A stretch of DNA of 45,982 nucleotides, from assembly GCF_900094795.1 (NCBI RefSeq), contig NZ_FMBC01000038.1:1-45982 (forward strand), written 5' to 3'. The notes beneath the pieces are model-generated. The model worked only from the letters and a program-made list of their open reading frames with translations, was not told the origin of the DNA and made no database searches. The stretch comes from Kosakonia oryziphila. GTDB lineage: Bacteria > Pseudomonadota > Gammaproteobacteria > Enterobacterales > Enterobacteriaceae. The position numbers were made by a program, and so were the translations under genes. Of the stretch, positions 31,796 to 42,208 are shown piece by piece; position 1 is the stretch's first letter; the number at the start of each line of letters is the position of its first letter.

Positions 31796-32218
31796 ATGAA
31801 TCGACTGTCAGATATCCTTGATCAAATGACAGTTATCCTGAACGATCTGAAAGACGTGATGGATGCTGAGCAAAAGCAACTTTCCGTAGGCCATGTGAAT
31901 GGCAGTACGTTACAGCGTATTACGGAAGAAAAAAGTTCCTTGCTCGCAACGCTGGATTACCTGGAGCAACAGCGTCGTTCGGCGCAGAAAGCACAGCACA
32001 GCGCTAACGACGATGTTGCCGATCGCTGGCAAATTATTACGCAAAAGACACAGCATTTGCGCAACCTTAACCAGCACAATGGATGGCTGCTGGAAGGGCA
32101 AATTGAGCGTAATCAGCAGGCGCTGGATGTACTGAAACCTCATCAGGAACCGACGTTGTACGGTGCCAACGGACAAACCGCTTCCGCTCACCGTGGTGGC
32201 AAAAAAATCTCGATTTAA
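31796..32218 (+). CDS. flgN: flagellar export chaperone FlgN
   Basis: Cytoplasmic chaperone for the junction proteins FlgK and FlgL, also encoded in this window. 140 residues, helical throughout, with the conserved LSDILDQMTVILNDLKDVMDAEQ and LNQHNGWLLEGQIERNQQALDVLKPHQEPTLYG. The C-terminal GGKKISI tail is as in K-12. It is convergent with murJ, and a long stem-loop separates them. Confidence 0.96.
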   Translation: MNRLSDILDQMTVILNDLKDVMDAEQKQLSVGHVNGSTLQRITEEKSSLLATLDYLEQQRRSAQKAQHSANDDVADRWQIITQKTQHLRNLNQHNGWLLEGQIERNQQALDVLKPHQEPTLYGANGQTASAHRGGKKISI

Positions 32219-32232
32219 TCGACAAACATTTT

Positions 32233-32259
32233 TTTTGCCAGGGTTTCCCCCTGGCAAAA
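32233..32259. terminator. stem-loop between convergent flgN and murJ
   Basis: An 11-bp perfect stem, TTTTGCCAGGG / CCCTGGCAAAA, with a 5-base loop. The T and A runs are inside the stem. On either strand it may serve as a terminator or 3'-end stabiliser, although the tract after the stem is not a clean T-run. Confidence 0.55.
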
Positions 32260-32263
32260 TTGT

Positions 32264-33856
<1,593 letters not shown>

Positions 33857-33906
33857 TTAGTCTACAGGGAAAAAGGCGAATTACTATCACCAGATGTTAC
33901 TGGCGG

Positions 33907-34830
33907 TTATTCACTCATCGCCTCACTCCAGAGCTTTTCCACTACGCGTTGAGCCAGTATGGCCTGTTCACCCGCCGTTTCCGGAACCGTCTGATTTTGC
34001 ACGCATTCAATAAAATGGCGCGCACAACCGGCAAAACCACGCTGTTCCAGCACGCTCTGCCAGCCAGCAACCGGACGCACCACTATGCCCTGCCCGCGCT
34101 CTTCACGCCATTCACGCATATCGGTGATATCCACCAGCGCGCCATCAGTAACGGCCTGAATCCACTCGCGCTGGCTTCCCGCCCGCCGGTGCATACTGGT
34201 GGTGATTTGCAGGTGACCCAGAGAGAAGTGGTGTTCGGCATAAACCATTGCACCGTCATCATCCGTAAGCAACGTACCGCTTTGTAACGCCGCCGCGCTT
34301 CCTGCCAGCCATAATGCGGTGTCCACCACGTGCAGATAATCATCAAGCAGCGTGAAGCGTAAATCCTGCGGCCCCACGCTGTCGGTGCGGTGTTTATCCA
34401 TCCTCAGTGACGCCGCCAGCGGCATCTGCTGTTTCAGTTCGCGGTACAGCGGCGAGAAACGGCGGTTAAAACCGACCATCAGCGTCAGCTTTTTCCGCGC
34501 GGCCAGTTCGATAAGCCGCTCGGCATCCTGGAGGTTTTCTGCCAACGGTTTATCGACACAAACATGCACGCCAAGGTTCAGTAACTCACCGACCACGCTG
34601 TAATGCGAAGCCGTCGACGTGTGGACGAAAACCGCATCACACTGGGCGGCTAATGCCGCCAGCGAATCAGCATACGGAATGCGCCAGCTTTCGCATACCC
34701 GCAGGGCTTTTTCCCGCGTCGGCGACCAGGCCGCGGTTAGCGTCCAGTCGGTCGCAGCGCCTACAGCGGGTAGCCAGGCTTTTTGCGCAATGCCGCCAAG
34801 GCCAACCACTCCAACACGTAGTTTCGTCAC
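33907..34830 (-). CDS. mviM: Gfo/Idh/MocA-family oxidoreductase MviM
   Basis: Predicted NAD(P)-dependent dehydrogenase of unknown substrate. The 307 residues equal K-12. The start codon is GTG (34830), three bases past the yceH stop and inside its ribosome site (TTAGGAG). The N-terminal Rossmann fold contains GVVGLGGIAQKAW, and the family's lysine is in VCVDKPLAENLQDAERL (an EKP-like motif). NRRFSPLYRELK starts the C-terminal domain. It was named for a presumed virulence link in Salmonella together with mviN; I know of no established reaction. Confidence 0.93.
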   Translation of the reverse strand: MTKLRVGVVGLGGIAQKAWLPAVGAATDWTLTAAWSPTREKALRVCESWRIPYADSLAALAAQCDAVFVHTSTASHYSVVGELLNLGVHVCVDKPLAENLQDAERLIELAARKKLTLMVGFNRRFSPLYRELKQQMPLAASLRMDKHRTDSVGPQDLRFTLLDDYLHVVDTALWLAGSAAALQSGTLLTDDDGAMVYAEHHFSLGHLQITTSMHRRAGSQREWIQAVTDGALVDITDMREWREERGQGIVVRPVAGWQSVLEQRGFAGCARHFIECVQNQTVPETAGEQAILAQRVVEKLWSEAMSE

Positions 34831-34832
34831 GA

Positions 34833-35480
34833 CTAATCTCCTAAATGTGCGAGCAGCGAATCCAGACGCTGCTTCAGTTCTGCTACTTCCTCTTCCAGAG
34901 CCTCAACACGCGCCGCCAGTGATTCTTCCGGCGGGCTGACCGCCTCAATAACATTATCCAGAGTCTGTACATCGCCACTGAACAGGTGCATATAGCGGCT
35001 TTCGCGCTTGCCGGGTTCTCTGGGCAACCGCACAACATACGGGCCATCTTCCCGCGTCGCCAGCAATTCCAGCGCCGTTTCCACCTCCGCCATATCATTA
35101 AAGTGATGCATGCGTTCCGCACGGCCACGCAGTTCCCCCGGCGTTTGCGGCCCGCGCAGCAGCAGCGTGGTGATTAGCGCCACTTCTGCCTGATTGAGTT
35201 TCAGATCGCCAAATTCAGAGTTGCAAAAACGCTGCTCGTATTTCGTTACTCGATTGCCAAAACCGCTGACGGTGCGCAGATAGTGCCGCTTCACCAGTTC
35301 ATCCAGCACATCCTGTACCTCATGTTCGTTGAGGTTCATGACGGGTTCACGGTTGGTCTTCTGATTACTGGCGGTAACCACACCGTTGATTGACAGCGGA
35401 TATTGCTCCGGCGTGGTGATCTGCTTTTCCAGCAGGCAACCGATAACTCGCGCTTCAACCGCTGAGAGTTGATACTTCAT
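34833..35480 (-). CDS. yceH: DUF480 winged-helix protein YceH
   Basis: Unknown function. The 215 residues equal K-12. Two winged-helix-like domains are expected for the family: [36 protein letters not shown], and [11 protein letters not shown] following [18 protein letters not shown]. The C-terminus is a predicted coiled coil ([29 protein letters not shown]). It lies between rimJ (9 bases after it) and mviM, likely cotranscribed. Confidence 0.93.
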   Translation of the reverse strand: MKYQLSAVEARVIGCLLEKQITTPEQYPLSINGVVTASNQKTNREPVMNLNEHEVQDVLDELVKRHYLRTVSGFGNRVTKYEQRFCNSEFGDLKLNQAEVALITTLLLRGPQTPGELRGRAERMHHFNDMAEVETALELLATREDGPYVVRLPREPGKRESRYMHLFSGDVQTLDNVIEAVSPPEESLAARVEALEEEVAELKQRLDSLLAHLGD

Positions 35481-35489
35481 CGTTGCTCC

Positions 35490-36074
35490 TTAGCGACCTG
35501 GGGTCCATTCTTGCGCAGTGAGCGCGGTAAGTACGTGGTCGCGCCACTGCCCGTCGATCAGCAAATACAATTTGGCGTAGCCCTCTTTCTCGAAGCCCAG
35601 CCTCGCCAGCAAATCGCCACTACGTTTATTATGCGGCATGTAATTTGCCATGATACGGTGCATATGTTGCGTGCGCTGCATGTAGCGGATCGCCGCTGTC
35701 AGCGCTTCAAACATCAGCCCTTGTCCCTGCCATTTTTGCCCGATGGAGTAGCCAAGGTAACAGGCATGAAACGAACCGCGTACCACATTGGAAAAATTCG
35801 CCACGCCGACGATCTCTTTTTCCTCAGGATCGAGCAGCGCGAAATAGAATGCCGACCCCTGCTTATGAAATTCATTGATCATGCCAAGACGAGCCTGCCA
35901 CCCGGAAGGATAGCAATGACTTTCATCACGCACGGGCTCCCAGGGCTTTAGAAATTGCCGATTTTCGGCGTAATAATCCGCCAGGCGCCAGGCATCGCGC
36001 TCATGCACTAAACGAACCACTAATCTGTCTGTGACTAAGCGTACTTTCGGCACGTTACTGCGGTAGCCAAACAT
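35490..36074 (-). CDS. rimJ: ribosomal protein S5 N-alanine acetyltransferase RimJ
   Basis: GNAT-family enzyme that acetylates the N-terminal alanine of ribosomal protein S5; also linked to 30S assembly and pap fimbrial regulation in E. coli. The 194 residues equal K-12. The acetyl-CoA site is seen in [25 protein letters not shown] (motif A), and [21 protein letters not shown] is motif B. Divergent from mdtH across 238 bases, in which I see no further gene. Confidence 0.96.
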   Translation of the reverse strand: MFGYRSNVPKVRLVTDRLVVRLVHERDAWRLADYYAENRQFLKPWEPVRDESHCYPSGWQARLGMINEFHKQGSAFYFALLDPEEKEIVGVANFSNVVRGSFHACYLGYSIGQKWQGQGLMFEALTAAIRYMQRTQHMHRIMANYMPHNKRSGDLLARLGFEKEGYAKLYLLIDGQWRDHVLTALTAQEWTPGR

Positions 36075-36312
36075 GCATTACCACTCCTTCCATTTCACCA
36101 CTCTTTTAACCCCTTACCTTTACTATACATTTGCGCAGCCACTCTGTGAAAACAGCAACATGGCATTTTCCACTTTGCGAACCATTTTCGATGAAAACTC
36201 TGAATCAAAGCCGGTTTTTGATAAAAAAATATTGTCACCACGAATCTGGGAAAAGATCGGGTGAACCCGCAGAATAAGAATGTCTTATCTTCCTTAATTT
36301 CCCGGAGGGGAA

Positions 36313-37521
36313 ATGGCGCGCATATCGCAGGCAAGGAGCCTGGGTAAATATTTCCTGCTTGTCGATAATATGCTAGTGGTTCTCGGCTTTTTCGTTGTCT
36401 TCCCGCTCATTTCTATTCGTTTTGTTGATCAGCTCGGCTGGGCGGCATTGATGGTCGGTATTGCACTCGGCCTGCGACAATTTATTCAGCAGGGTTTAGG
36501 CATTTTCGGCGGCGCAATTGCCGACCGTTTTGGTGCCAAACCGCTGATCGTCACCGGCATGTTGATGCGTGCGGGCGGTTTCGTCGCTATGGGCGTGGCG
36601 CACGAACCCTGGCTACTGTGGCTCTCCTGCATTCTTTCCGGGTTGGGCGGTACGCTGTTCGATCCGCCTCGCTCCGCGCTGGTAGTCAAACTGGTGCGAC
36701 CTAACCAGCGCAGCCGCTTTTTCTCTATCTTGATGATGCAGGACAGCGCAGGAGCGGTTGTTGGCGCATTGCTTGGTAGTTGGCTGTTGCAATATGACTT
36801 TCGTCTGGTGTGCGCTACCGGGGCGCTAATGTTTGTGCTCTGCGCCGCGTTCAACGCCTGGCTGTTACCGGCATGGAAACTCTCTACGGTAAAAGCCCCG
36901 GTGCGTGAAGGGCTGGCACGTGTGCTGCACGACAAACGGTTTGTCACCTATGTACTGACGTTGACTGGCTACTATATGCTGGCGGTACAGGTAATGCTGA
37001 TGCTACCGATCATGGTCAACGATATTGCCGGTTCACCGGCGGCAGTGAAGTGGATGTACGCCATCGAAGCCTGTTTGTCGCTGACGTTGCTCTACCCTAT
37101 CGCCCGCTGGAGCGAAAAACGTTTCCGTCTTGAACATCGTCTGATGGCTGGCCTGCTGGTGATGTCATTCAGCCTGCTGCCGGTCGGAATGGTAGGGACG
37201 TTGCAGCAACTGTTTACGCTTATCTGCACATTCTATATCGGCTCAATTATTGCCGAGCCTGCGCGGGAAACTTTAAGCGCGCAGCTAGCAGATGCCCGCG
37301 CGCGCGGCAGTTATATGGGTTTCAGTCGCCTGGGGCTGGCATTTGGCGGCGCACTTGGTTACGCCGGCGGCGGGTGGTTGTTCGATGTCGGCAAAGCCTT
37401 CAACCAGCCGGAATTGCCGTGGATGATGCTCGGCTTGATCGGCCTGATGACCTCAATGGCGCTGTTGTGGCAATTTGGCCAAAAGCGTATTCGTCCACAG
37501 ATGCTCGAACCTGGCGCCTGA
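36313..37521 (+). CDS. mdtH: MFS multidrug exporter MdtH
   Basis: Proton-driven inner-membrane exporter; the E. coli protein confers some fluoroquinolone resistance when overproduced. The 402 residues equal K-12 with about 85 percent identity by eye. Twelve membrane segments are expected. Motif A is [17 protein letters not shown] after the second segment and SKR-type charges follow in the second half. CGGAGGGGAA precedes the ATG. The last codon is followed directly by a grxB fragment, so the 3' flank has been rearranged compared with K-12, while the coding frame itself is intact. Confidence 0.95.
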   Translation: MARISQARSLGKYFLLVDNMLVVLGFFVVFPLISIRFVDQLGWAALMVGIALGLRQFIQQGLGIFGGAIADRFGAKPLIVTGMLMRAGGFVAMGVAHEPWLLWLSCILSGLGGTLFDPPRSALVVKLVRPNQRSRFFSILMMQDSAGAVVGALLGSWLLQYDFRLVCATGALMFVLCAAFNAWLLPAWKLSTVKAPVREGLARVLHDKRFVTYVLTLTGYYMLAVQVMLMLPIMVNDIAGSPAAVKWMYAIEACLSLTLLYPIARWSEKRFRLEHRLMAGLLVMSFSLLPVGMVGTLQQLFTLICTFYIGSIIAEPARETLSAQLADARARGSYMGFSRLGLAFGGALGYAGGGWLFDVGKAFNQPELPWMMLGLIGLMTSMALLWQFGQKRIRPQMLEPGA

Positions 37522-37712
37522 TTTGTCTCGAAGAAAGTGGCGGCGATCCGCATTTTCAACGAACATCTCGCCCACTCTACCGGGCTGGTGAAAAACATTA
37601 GCGACGATCCTTGGGCGCTGGACAAACTCATTGTCAAACCCAATGCGGTCAACGGCGAACGATCCGGGGACGATATTCATCTTTTCCTGCTGTTGCGTAA
37701 CGTGGTTGTCGC
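37522..37712 (+). pseudogene. grxB: glutaredoxin 2 remnant (C-terminal part only)
   Basis: K-12 has grxB between mdtH and yceB. Here only a piece remains. Translated in the mdtH frame right after its TGA, it gives FVSKKVAAIRIFNEHLAHST, then GLVKNISDDPWALDKLIVKP, then NAVNGERSGDDIHLFLLLRN. This matches GrxB from about residue 135 to 195. The N-terminal thioredoxin-fold half with the CPYC active site is gone, and the last 20 residues are replaced. No ribosome site or proper start is visible. The protein cannot act as a glutaredoxin; it is a deletion remnant. Confidence 0.88.
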
Positions 37713-37803
37713 CAGCCATTCAGTTTTTTCCGCTAGCCTTTGTACCGTGCCTGACGCATCCTACGCACTGGTTTTGACGCTTTCGGAATCACGTTGAGGA
37801 ATT

Positions 37804-38364
37804 ATGAAGAAGATTTTTTTTGCCGCTGCCTTACTGCTGAGCGGTGTGCTGGTGGGTTGTAACCAACTGACCCAATATTCTATCAGCGAACAGGAAATTA
37901 ACCAGTCACTGCAAAAACGCAATGATTTTGCGAAAGACATTGGTTTGCCTGGTGTGGCTGACGCACACATTGTGCTGAACAACCTGGCGTCGGAAATTGG
38001 TCGAGAAGAGCCGAATAAAGTGACCCTGACCGGTGATGCCAACCTCGATATGACGTCCCTATTCGGTAACCAGAAAGCAATCATCAAGCTGAAACTAAAG
38101 GCGTTGCCGGTGTTTGATAAAGAGAAAGGCGCCATTTACTTGCAGGAGATGGAAGTGGTGAAAGCCGACGTGCAGCCAGAAAAAATGCAAACGGTGCTGC
38201 AAACGTTGATGCCCTATCTGAACCAGTCGCTGCGCAGCTACTTTAATCAGCGTCCGGCTTATGTGCTAAAAGAGGACAGCAGTAAAGGCGAGGCGCTGGC
38301 GAAGAAATATGCCAAAGGTATTGAGGTGAAACCGGGCGAAATTATTATCCCCCTCACCGACTGA
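37804..38364 (+). CDS. yceB: DUF1439 lipoprotein YceB
   Basis: Predicted outer-membrane lipoprotein of unknown function, 186 residues as in K-12. The signal peptide [19 protein letters not shown] ends in a lipobox (VLVGC) with lipidated Cys19. NQ at +2/+3 predicts passage to the outer membrane by Lol. The mature part is a DUF1439 domain (lipid-binding-like fold). In K-12 it follows grxB; here the upstream gene is only a remnant, so the promoter may lie in the 37713-37803 stretch. GAGGAATT precedes the ATG. A strong terminator follows. Confidence 0.92.
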   Translation: MKKIFFAAALLLSGVLVGCNQLTQYSISEQEINQSLQKRNDFAKDIGLPGVADAHIVLNNLASEIGREEPNKVTLTGDANLDMTSLFGNQKAIIKLKLKALPVFDKEKGAIYLQEMEVVKADVQPEKMQTVLQTLMPYLNQSLRSYFNQRPAYVLKEDSSKGEALAKKYAKGIEVKPGEIIIPLTD

Positions 38365-38370
38365 GTTACA

Positions 38371-38395
38371 GGGCGCTGCGAGCGCCCTTTTTTTC
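38371..38395 (+). terminator. yceB rho-independent terminator
   Basis: GGGCGCT-GCG-AGCGCCC followed by seven T, six bases after the yceB stop codon. Confidence 0.93.
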
Positions 38396-38410
38396 AGGAA
38401 AAAGATGCAA

Positions 38411-38474
38411 ACGAAAACGTTTCCGCTTATCCTTAGTGCCCGGCAAAAAACACCTGATTCTCACCAGCCGGAGC
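38411..38474 (+). promoter_or_regulatory. pyrC control region: PurR operator and translational switch hairpin
   Basis: ACGAAAACGTTTCCGC (38411-38426) matches the PurR box, and pyrC is a known PurR target. Downstream, CCGGC (38440-38444) can pair with GCCGG (38468-38472), covering the ribosome site GGAG. In E. coli, low CTP and high GTP shift the transcription start by a few bases, and this removes the left arm and frees translation. All the required parts are visible here. The start-site shift itself is inferred from the E. coli mechanism. Confidence 0.75.
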
Positions 38475-38480
38475 ACTCCA

Positions 38481-39524
38481 ATGACACAATCCCAGGTTTT
38501 GAAAATCCGCCGTCCTGACGACTGGCACGTCCACCTGCGTGATGGCGATATGTTAAAAACCGTGGTGCCGTGGACCAGTGAAACCTACGCCCGCGCCATT
38601 GTCATGCCCAATCTCGCTCCCCCTGTAACAACTGTTGATGCTGCGCGCGCATATCGCCAGCGCATTCTTGACGCTGTGCCTGCCGGACATGATTTCACTC
38701 CGCTAATGACTTGCTATCTGACCGACAGTTTGAGTGCGGACGAAGTGGAACGTGGGTTTAACGAAAACGTCTTTACGGCAGCAAAACTTTATCCCGCCAA
38801 TGCCACCACCAACTCCAGCCACGGCGTCACCAGCATTGATGCCATTATGCAGGTTCTGGAGCGCATGGAAAAATTGGGTATGCCGTTGCTGGTGCATGGT
38901 GAAGTGACCCACGCCGATATCGATATCTTCGATCGCGAAGCGCGTTTTATTGAAACGGTGATGGAGCCGCTGCGTCAGCGCCTTCCGGGGTTGAAAGTGG
39001 TATTTGAGCATATCACTACCAAAGACGCGGCTGATTATGTACGCGAGGGCAACGAGCGCCTGGCGGCCACCATTACACCACAGCATTTGATGTTTAACCG
39101 TAACCATATGCTGGTTGGCGGCGTGCGTCCGCATCTTTACTGCTTGCCCATCCTAAAACGCAACACCCACCAGCAGGCGCTGCGCGAGTTAGTCGCCAGC
39201 GGCTTTGAGCGCGCTTTTCTCGGCACAGATTCCGCACCGCATGCGCGGCACCGAAAAGAAGCAAGCTGTGGTTGCGCCGGTTGCTTCAATGCGCCAACCG
39301 CGCTCAGCAGCTACGCTACCGTATTTGAAGAGATGAACGCCTTGCAGCATTTTGAAGCGTTTTGCTCACTGAATGGACCGCGCTTTTACGGGCTCCCACT
39401 CAATGAGGGCTTCATTGAGCTGGAACGCATCGAAAGCCTCGTGCCAGAGAATATTGCCCTGATGGACGATACACTGGTACCGTTCCTCGCGGGTGAAACC
39501 ATTCGCTGGCGCGTTAAGCAGTAA
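38481..39524 (+). CDS. pyrC: dihydroorotase
   Basis: Zinc enzyme of pyrimidine synthesis that closes carbamoyl-aspartate to dihydroorotate. The start at 38481 ([22 protein letters not shown]) has GGAG upstream and gives 347 residues against 348; an in-frame ATG 15 codons earlier falls inside the regulatory hairpin. Metal ligands are His16 and His18 in WHVHLRD, the carbamylated Lys102 in [16 protein letters not shown], then HGEV and FEHITT. The catalytic aspartate is in [11 protein letters not shown]. It lies between yceB and dinI. Confidence 0.97.
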   Translation: MTQSQVLKIRRPDDWHVHLRDGDMLKTVVPWTSETYARAIVMPNLAPPVTTVDAARAYRQRILDAVPAGHDFTPLMTCYLTDSLSADEVERGFNENVFTAAKLYPANATTNSSHGVTSIDAIMQVLERMEKLGMPLLVHGEVTHADIDIFDREARFIETVMEPLRQRLPGLKVVFEHITTKDAADYVREGNERLAATITPQHLMFNRNHMLVGGVRPHLYCLPILKRNTHQQALRELVASGFERAFLGTDSAPHARHRKEASCGCAGCFNAPTALSSYATVFEEMNALQHFEAFCSLNGPRFYGLPLNEGFIELERIESLVPENIALMDDTLVPFLAGETIRWRVKQ

Positions 39525-39562
39525 AAATTTTACTTCCCCCTGTTGTAAAGACACCTTATCAA

Positions 39563-39578
39563 CTGTATATATATACAG
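39563..39578 (+). promoter_or_regulatory. LexA (SOS) box of dinI
   Basis: CTGTATATATATACAG is a 16-bp perfect palindrome fitting the LexA consensus CTGT-N8-ACAG with the favoured alternating TA core. It lies 20 bases before the dinI start codon, so DNA damage should induce dinI strongly. Confidence 0.95.
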
Positions 39579-39598
39579 TAAACACACAGGGGGCTATT

Positions 39599-39844
39599 AT
39601 GCGCATTGAAGTGACTATCGCCAAAACCACACCTTTACCGCCGGGTGCTATCGATGCGCTGGCGGGCGAATTATCCCGTCGGCTCAATAATTACTATCCC
39701 GATTACGATAACAAAATCACCGTTCGTTATGCTGCGGCTAATAACTTGTCGGTGCTTGGTGGCGCAAAAGAAGATAAAGATCGCATAAGTGAAATTTTGC
39801 AGGAAACCTGGGAAAGCGCCGACGACTGGTTTATCAACGACTAA
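39599..39844 (+). CDS. dinI: DNA damage-inducible protein DinI
   Basis: Small acidic protein that binds and stabilises RecA filaments and modulates LexA and UmuD cleavage. The 81 residues equal K-12, but the middle is clearly diverged (LNNYYPDYDNKITVRYAA). The ends MRIEVTIAKTTPLP and ISEILQETWESADDWF, which carry the acidic C-terminal helix used to contact RecA, are conserved. A consensus LexA box precedes it and a terminator follows. Confidence 0.96.
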   Translation: MRIEVTIAKTTPLPPGAIDALAGELSRRLNNYYPDYDNKITVRYAAANNLSVLGGAKEDKDRISEILQETWESADDWFIND

Positions 39845-39868
39845 TTTCTCTTTAAGTTTGTTCTTATT

Positions 39869-39890
39869 GCCGGGTCGCCCCGGCTTTTTT
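39869..39890 (+). terminator. dinI rho-independent terminator
   Basis: GCCGGG / CCCGGC with a four-base loop, followed by six T, 25 bases after the dinI stop. Confidence 0.92.
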
Positions 39891-39918
39891 GTCTGTTTTT
39901 TACGCGACTCATCAATTC

Positions 39919-40190
39919 TATACCCTAAATAATTCGAGTTGCAGGAAGACGGCGACGTAGTGACAAATTCGTCGGGAACGAATTTACCCAACCGAAGGTT
40001 GGCCTCCGGTGAGAGACAGGATGTCTCTCAGTAATCCCCGGGAGTTTGCATAAGTCCGTGACCGGGGTGAGCGACAAATCTGCCGGGAGCAGATTTGAAC
40101 GCTGTAAGCAGCGGCCCCAAAGGGGTAAGGCTCAGGGATGAGCCGAATAAAAAAGCCAACGCACATGCAACTTGAAGTATGACGGGTATA
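39919..40190. mobile_element. 272-bp structured MITE-like element with imperfect terminal inverted repeats
   Basis: No gene fits. The ends are inverted repeats of about 25 bases: left TATACCC...TTCGAGTTGCA and right TGCAACTTGAA...GGGTATA. TA at both outer ends may be a target duplication. Between them are at least six hairpins: AAATTCGT/ACGAATTT (39965-39985), CCAACC/GGTTGG (39988-40002), GAGAGACA/TGTCTCTC (40011-40029), CCCCGG/CCGGGG (40036-40067), CAAATCTGC/GCAGATTTG (40075-40097) and GGCTCA/TGAGCC (about 40129-40144). I recognise similar end sequences (ATACCCGTCATACTTCAAGTTGCA-like) as dispersed repeats in enterobacteria, but know of no established name or function. K-12 lacks it between dinI and bssS, as far as I recall. 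Confidence 0.72.
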
Positions 40191-40390
40191 TACTTCTTTA
40201 GTAAAAATATGTGCTTAAGGTTTCGTTTTCTTATTCAAAAAAATCAAACAGCCTAAAAAACATGTTGCAGAGTGTTTATTTATTCGATCACCACCCCCAG
40301 ATGTTGATATACTAAAGAGGCTTCAAATTAAAACACGCATTGAACCTCGAAAGTCGTTGTCTAAATAAACACGCTAATATGGGGGTTATG

Positions 40391-40645
40391 ATGGTAAAGA
40401 ATAATGAAGTCATCCAGACCCATCCACTGGTCGGATGGGACATCAGTACCGTGGACAGTTACGATGCCCTGATGCTCCGGTTACACTACCAGACCCCAAA
40501 CAGAGCCGCTCAGGAAGAGACTGAAGTCGGCCAGACGTTATGGTTAACGACAGATGTCGCCCGCCAGTTTATATCGATTCTCGAGGCGGGTATTGCCAAG
40601 ATTGAATCAGGCGATTACCAGCAAGATGAGTACCGCAGGCATTAG
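40391..40645 (+). CDS. bssS: biofilm regulator BssS
   Basis: Small cytoplasmic protein reported in E. coli to influence biofilm formation through indole and AI-2 signalling; the mechanism is unknown. The start at 40391 (MVKNNEVIQTHPLVGWDIS) with GGGGG upstream gives 84 residues like K-12. Two codons matter: an ATG directly before it at 40388 is too close to the ribosome site. Most of the protein is identical to K-12, with changes around PNRAAQEE and at the C-terminus (YQQDEYRRH). About 200 AT-rich bases without a gene lie between the MITE-like element and this start, with a TATACT box at 40308-40313. Confidence 0.93.
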   Translation: MVKNNEVIQTHPLVGWDISTVDSYDALMLRLHYQTPNRAAQEETEVGQTLWLTTDVARQFISILEAGIAKIESGDYQQDEYRRH

Positions 40646-40670
40646 TTTTAATGCTGACCTTCATCCCAAC

Positions 40671-40699
40671 AGGCACCCTCCAGGGTGCCTTAATTATTT
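40671..40699 (+). terminator. bssS rho-independent terminator
   Basis: A perfect 9-bp stem AGGCACCCT-CC-AGGGTGCCT followed by TAATTATTT, 25 bases after the bssS stop. Confidence 0.8.
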
Positions 40700-40763
40700 C
40701 CGCCCTTGTATAACGCCGCCAGGTTAATTACCCTCCTGAACACGCTTTTTCCTGGAGAACACC

Positions 40764-41882
40764 ATGAAATATGACCTGATTATTATCGGCAGCGGATCTG
40801 TCGGCGCAGCTACCGGCTATTACGCTACCCGGGCGGGGCTAAATGTGCTGATGACCGATGCCCATCTCCCGCCACACCAGCAAGGCAGCCATCATGGCGA
40901 TACGCGTCTAATTCGCCATGCGTATGGCGAAGGTGAAAAATATGTTCCGCTGGTGCTGCGCGCCCAACAGTTGTGGGAAGAGTTAGCCAACGAAAGCGGT
41001 GAGGCGGTGTTCGAACGGACCGGCGTGATCAACCTCGGACCGGCTGATTCAGGGTTTCTCGCCAATGTCACCCACAGTGCTAAGCAGTGGGATCTGGCGG
41101 TAGAAAAACTGGATGCGCCTTCGCTAATGGCCCGCTGGCCCGAAATTACCGTACCGGAAGACTATATCGGTCTGTTCGAAGCCAATTCCGGCGTGCTGAG
41201 GAGCGAACTGGCGATAAAAACCTGGATCCGTTTCGCCCAGCAAGCTGGTTGCGCGCAACTGTTTAACTGCCCGGTTACCGCGCTGCGTCATGGCCCTGAA
41301 GGCGTGACCATCGAAACAGCGGAAGGCGAGTTCGTCGGTAAGAAAGTGTTAATTAGCGCCGGCACCTGGGTACGTCAGTTGATTCCAACGCTTCCGGTAC
41401 AAACCGTACGCAAGGTTTTCGCCTGGTTCCAGGCAGACGGTCGCTACAGCAGCAAAAATCACTTTCCAGCCTTCACCGGTGAAATGCCGAATGGCGATCA
41501 GTATTACGGCTTCCCCGCCGAAGACAACGCGCTGAAGATAGGGCGTCATAACGGAGGCCAACTCATTGACGAGGCGCGACAACGTACGCCTTTTGGCAAT
41601 GAAGCGGGAGACGGTTCGGAGTGCTTCGGTTTTCTGCGCCAGTTCCTGCCGGGCATCGGTGGTTGCCTTTATGGTGCTTCATGTACATACGATAACTCGC
41701 CGGATGAAGATTTTATTATTGATACTTTACCGGAACATCCGGACACGCTGATTATCACCGGACTGAGCGGCCATGGATTTAAATTCGCGCCAGTGCTCGG
41801 CGAAATCGCCAGTGCATTTGCGCAGGGTAAATGCAGCGATTTTGATTTGACGCCTTTTTCCCTGTCACGCTTTACACAATAA
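40764..41882 (+). CDS. solA: N-methyl-L-tryptophan oxidase
   Basis: Flavoenzyme of the monomeric sarcosine oxidase family that oxidatively demethylates N-methyl amino acids, best with N-methyltryptophan; its role in the cell is unclear. The 372 residues equal K-12, with about 77 percent identity by eye. The N-terminal FAD site is [19 protein letters not shown], and [16 protein letters not shown] is a flavin-contact loop. Cys307 in [14 protein letters not shown] is the residue that binds FAD covalently. CTGGAGAACACC precedes the ATG. Its own terminator follows. Confidence 0.95.
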   Translation: MKYDLIIIGSGSVGAATGYYATRAGLNVLMTDAHLPPHQQGSHHGDTRLIRHAYGEGEKYVPLVLRAQQLWEELANESGEAVFERTGVINLGPADSGFLANVTHSAKQWDLAVEKLDAPSLMARWPEITVPEDYIGLFEANSGVLRSELAIKTWIRFAQQAGCAQLFNCPVTALRHGPEGVTIETAEGEFVGKKVLISAGTWVRQLIPTLPVQTVRKVFAWFQADGRYSSKNHFPAFTGEMPNGDQYYGFPAEDNALKIGRHNGGQLIDEARQRTPFGNEAGDGSECFGFLRQFLPGIGGCLYGASCTYDNSPDEDFIIDTLPEHPDTLIITGLSGHGFKFAPVLGEIASAFAQGKCSDFDLTPFSLSRFTQ

Positions 41883-41888
41883 TCCGTC

Positions 41889-41920
41889 GGCGGCCCTATT
41901 TGTGGCCGCCTTTATTTTTC
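41889..41920 (+). terminator. solA terminator
   Basis: GGCGGCC / GGCCGCC stem (41889-41910) followed by TTTATTTTT, just past the solA stop and before the yceO remnant. Confidence 0.85.
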
Positions 41921-41932
41921 TGTGGAGAGATC

Positions 41933-42045
41933 ATGCATCGTTTATTCAACTACCTTATTAATAACGTGCGTGAGCATTTGATATTATATATTATGCTGTG
42001 CTACTTGTTGCGCTGATCGACCTTATTTATATTGTATGGTTCTAA
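41933..42045 (+). pseudogene. yceO: frameshifted homologue of small membrane protein YceO
   Basis: The first frame from the ATG at 41933 (TGGAGAG ribosome site) gives MHRLFNYLINNVREHLILY, like the K-12 YceO segment MRRLLHYLINNIREHLMLY. It then leaves homology and stops at 42016. In another frame the homology continues as YYAVLLVALIDLIYIVWF and stops at 42045, like K-12 LFLWGLLAIMDLIYVFYF. Joined, the parts are 37 residues, exactly the K-12 length from its second Met. The shift lies in the AT-repeat around 41981-41993. It may be a mutation, a sequencing error or, less likely, a translational frameshift. The function of YceO is unknown to me; one membrane segment is predicted. Confidence 0.82.
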
Positions 42046-42208
42046 CCATAAATAGTGGTAAAACCTAAATTTTATTCATAATAAGATAGGGTTAAACCAA
42101 TTTTTCTGCACAACAGAAATTTCACACATCCTGCTGTTAACAGTCAAACTGACTTGTCCCTCCCTAATCATCCGAACATTAAAAGTAATAATCATTCGAA
42201 AAATATGA

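Noticed and set aside
36075-36312. Small open frame (63 codons) in the rimJ-mdtH gap
   Set aside because: AT-rich spacer, no good ribosome site and no known small protein; more likely promoter region of the divergent genes.
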